Notes under the pieces: model-generated
Seen by the model: only the letters and a program-made list of their open reading frames with translations
The model's database searches: none
Told to the model about the DNA's origin: nothing
Shown here: in pieces, positions 61,601 through 64,000 of the stretch
Position numbering within the stretch: position 1 is the first letter of the stretch
How the letters are laid out: every line of letters begins with the position of its first letter
Source of the DNA: Echeneis naucrates
Taxonomy: Eukaryota > Chordata > Actinopteri > Carangiformes > Echeneidae
Assembly: GCF_900963305.1 (NCBI RefSeq)
Contig: NC_042514.1
Coordinates: 15,578,501 to 15,642,500, forward strand
Direction: 5' to 3'
Length of the DNA: 64,000 nt
Program-made: the position numbers and the translations under genes

Positions 61601-63444
61601 ACTTTGTGAAGTCACTGCTGTCAGCCAAGCCCCCGGGCCAGCCTACTTGGATATAGCATCAGTCAGCCTGACACACCAGGTCCTCTATTCTGATTGGCCA
61701 GCCTGTTGTTATCAGTGCTCCAGAGAGAAGAGCTGTGAAACTACACTGATATGGTTCTTTGCTTCTTAAAAGCACAATATGTATGGACAGAAACATTTTC
61801 ATTACTTTCCTATTCTGAAGCATCCTGAAATGGATAGAGGAATGGCTATATGATATTAAATAAAAGAGACAGCCTCTTTTATTTTTTTACTATAAAAAAC
61901 AGAGTAACGTAGTGAAAGAGGTGATACAAAAATAAAGATAAAGAAAGTCTGATGGGGGAAAAAAATTAACACGAGAGAAAATGACAAAAGAAATGTGGAT
62001 AGATGAATAGAAAAAAAAAAAAAAGAAGCGGCCATTATGGGAAGACCGGTCCGCTGATGAAGACTGTGAGAGCACATACTAAATGGACTTTGCGTCACAT
62101 GGTTTTTTAGATATTAAACATCTGACTGAACAGCACAAAGGTCTCTGCCTCTGATTGAATGTGACAACACAGTGTCACACTAACGTTGTGTATCTCTATT
62201 TGCATCCAGACAAATCAGACCCCATAGAGAAATCCCAGGTGGTGGTTCAGCTACCCAGCAGTGAAAGGTTAAAGCCCTCCTACATGCACAGGTGCCAAGT
62301 TATCAATTAAAAACACCCAAATAGCAGCAAATGCCCCGCTCTCTCTGTGGCACATTTACATAAACTGTGTGCTTTCTCTGTGTTTGTGTGTGCGTCTCCA
62401 TAGTTTCGGCATGACAGACAACTATTTTGTGTTTGTGGAGCAGCCAGTGAAGATCAACCTGCTCAAGTTCCTGTCGTCTTGGAGCATCACAGGAGCCACA
62501 TACATGGACTGCTTCGAGTCCAACGACAGCATGGGCGTAAGCAGGGGCGGGTGGTGGGGTGGGGTCACACAACATGACCACAAACAAACACAAGAAAAAG
62601 AAAAAGACACCTAAAACCACAAACAGATACAAAAGGATCTCGTTTTAGAGATGTTTCCTCTGCTGTGAATCCGTGCCCCAGAGCCTGTGCATGTGTTGGA
62701 TTGAACTGCCTTTATAATTCTGTTTCATATGCAGGATGTGTGTCTGTGTTTGTAGACGTGGTTCCACCTGGCCACTAAAGACCCAGCAGGTTATGTGAGC
62801 AGCCACAAGTTCAGAACATCAGCTTTCAACCTCTTCCACCACATCAACACCTACGAGGACGAGGGATTCATTGTCGTCGACCTCTGCGCTTGGAAGGGGT
62901 GAGTGTGAGCCTGTGTGCGTATATCTGCGTGTTTGGTGTGTAATCACTCTGACCTCCCTCTCTCTCTGCAGCCATGACTTTGTGTATAACTACCTGTACC
63001 TGGCCAACCTGAAACAGGAGTGGGAGGAGGTGAAGAAAGCGGCCATGAGAGCTCCTCAGCCCGAAGTCAGACGATACGTGCTGCCTCTGGATATACACAG
63101 GGCGAGTCCAAGCACGAACACACACCCACAGCAGAGTTTCATGTCTGATAATGAAAAAGAAAATCTTCACAAATGACCACAGCACTCTATGTGACTGTTG
63201 GGCTGCCAGTGGAAATGTATTTTCTCAGTGCGACCTAATTGTGTGTTTTAACGCCATGTTTCAGAGAAGCCGTACTTTTCTAACAATGCCATAAGATTTT
63301 TGTGAACTTGTGTCTTATTGTGTGTGCAGGAGGAGCAGGGCAGGAATCTGGTATCTCTGTCCTACACTACAGCTACTGCTGTTCTTCACAGGGATGGCAC
63401 CATCTGGCTCGAGCCTGAAGTCCTCTATTCTTGTCCAAGACAAG
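58627..63444 (+). CDS. rpe65: RPE65 retinoid isomerohydrolase (partial at right edge)
   Basis: Eleven coding exons: 58627-58637, 59096-59178, 59525-59675, 60165-60272, 60901-61042, 61340-61487, 62210-62291, 62404-62536, 62756-62898, 62972-63101, 63330-63444. They encode 415 of about 533 residues; the remaining exons lie beyond the window. RPE65 turns all-trans-retinyl ester into 11-cis-retinol in the retinal pigment epithelium visual cycle. It is an iron-dependent seven-bladed propeller bound to the ER membrane. Three of the four iron-binding histidines are visible, in TAHPH, YMHSFGMT and FHHINTY; the fourth lies off the right edge. Also seen are [16 protein letters not shown], the palmitoylation-type [17 protein letters not shown] and [14 protein letters not shown]. 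One intron (after 63101) uses a GC donor. Fish have several rpe65 copies; the depdc1 neighbour argues for the ancestral rpe65a. Confidence 0.94.
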
Positions 63445-64000
63445 GTGAGACACATACTGTGCTGCTGCCAGGTGGCGAAACACATCTAAACTTAGAAAAG
63501 AAATCCATTTGTGGCCGAAATACGGAGAACGCCACAGAATATACAAACATCCTGCAGAGATTAGATATTGAAGTGGCTCGCTCGTCACTCTCCAAAGCAC
63601 AGTCCCAACTGTGGTGGCCTCTCAGTTTCTGCTTCGCACACCCCACCACTTTGATCATTTTTGAATTAACTGGGGATTGAGGGCAGAGACAGACACTGCC
63701 AAGATGGCAACAGTGGAGCAGCTCGCTCATTTGTGATATCACAGAAGATTTGTCCATCTATATTAACAGTCTTCGGTTTAACACATCTGCGGAGACTTCG
63801 TCCCGAGGTCATGCAGCACGGTCTAAAGTGGGCCCACTCCTGCATTCGGCTTTTCTCTCCTTTGGCTCCTTCGATCAGTCGACACATTGCCCTGATCCAT
63901 TTAATGTTTGGGTTTTTAGTAAAGGTCAATTAAAGCCCTGAAACATTTCTCCCTAAAATTAACACAATTCCTGTGCACTGAAATTGCTGCAAACATTTAA
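63445..64000 (+). other. rpe65: Intron 11 of rpe65
   Basis: Intron sequence after the GTGAGA donor. I see no further rpe65 exon: the expected following exon (human [20 protein letters not shown]) is not present before the right edge. Confidence 0.7.

Overview
The window looks like a teleost (ray-finned fish) nuclear genome. Vertebrate genes are split into many short GT-AG exons, with AT-rich introns, tRNA-derived SINEs, LINE remnants, Tc1-type fragments and long microsatellites. I cannot name the species.

Left part (1-10.5 kb): arrdc2, an alpha-arrestin adaptor, on the minus strand (7 coding exons, 409 aa), then uba52 (ubiquitin fused to ribosomal protein eL40) on the plus strand with a 5'TOP-type leader. 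Both human counterparts lie on 19p13.1. Between them are a decayed LINE reverse-transcriptase piece and a fish interspersed repeat.

Middle-left (11.9-28.1 kb): a plus-strand complement factor H / factor XIII-B type cluster. Gene A is a signal peptide plus 5 CCP (sushi) domains, ending in a pair like factor H CCP19-20. Gene B is a signal peptide plus 7 CCPs and a 10-residue tail. A stray CCP exon upstream and a broken CCP exon downstream are copies of gene A exons. The cluster is crowded with repeats: an R2-like LINE remnant, SINEs, MITE-like and Tc1-like pieces, and a (GA)n tract.

Centre (28.9-46.6 kb): aspm on the minus strand, 26 coding exons reconstructed with continuous phase, 3319 aa (human about 3477). 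One 4.6-kb exon carries 1541 residues of IQ motifs, and inside it is a nearly perfect, recent tandem duplication at a 1314-bp offset (2 x 657 bp). The order CFH family - ASPM matches human 1q31 (CFH-F13B-ASPM).

Right part (47.1-64 kb): a tRNA-His(GTG) gene, then depdc1 on the plus strand (12 coding exons; a 999-nt exon can be skipped in frame, giving 864 or 531 aa), then rpe65 on the plus strand (first 11 coding exons, 415 aa, running off the right edge). DEPDC1-RPE65 is also a human neighbour pair (1p31). aspm and depdc1, both mitotic genes, sit head to head about 1.8 kb apart, with NF-Y (CCAAT) boxes and CHR-like motifs in their upstream regions.

Exon borders were placed by hand from splice motifs, reading phase and recalled family sequences. 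No search was run.
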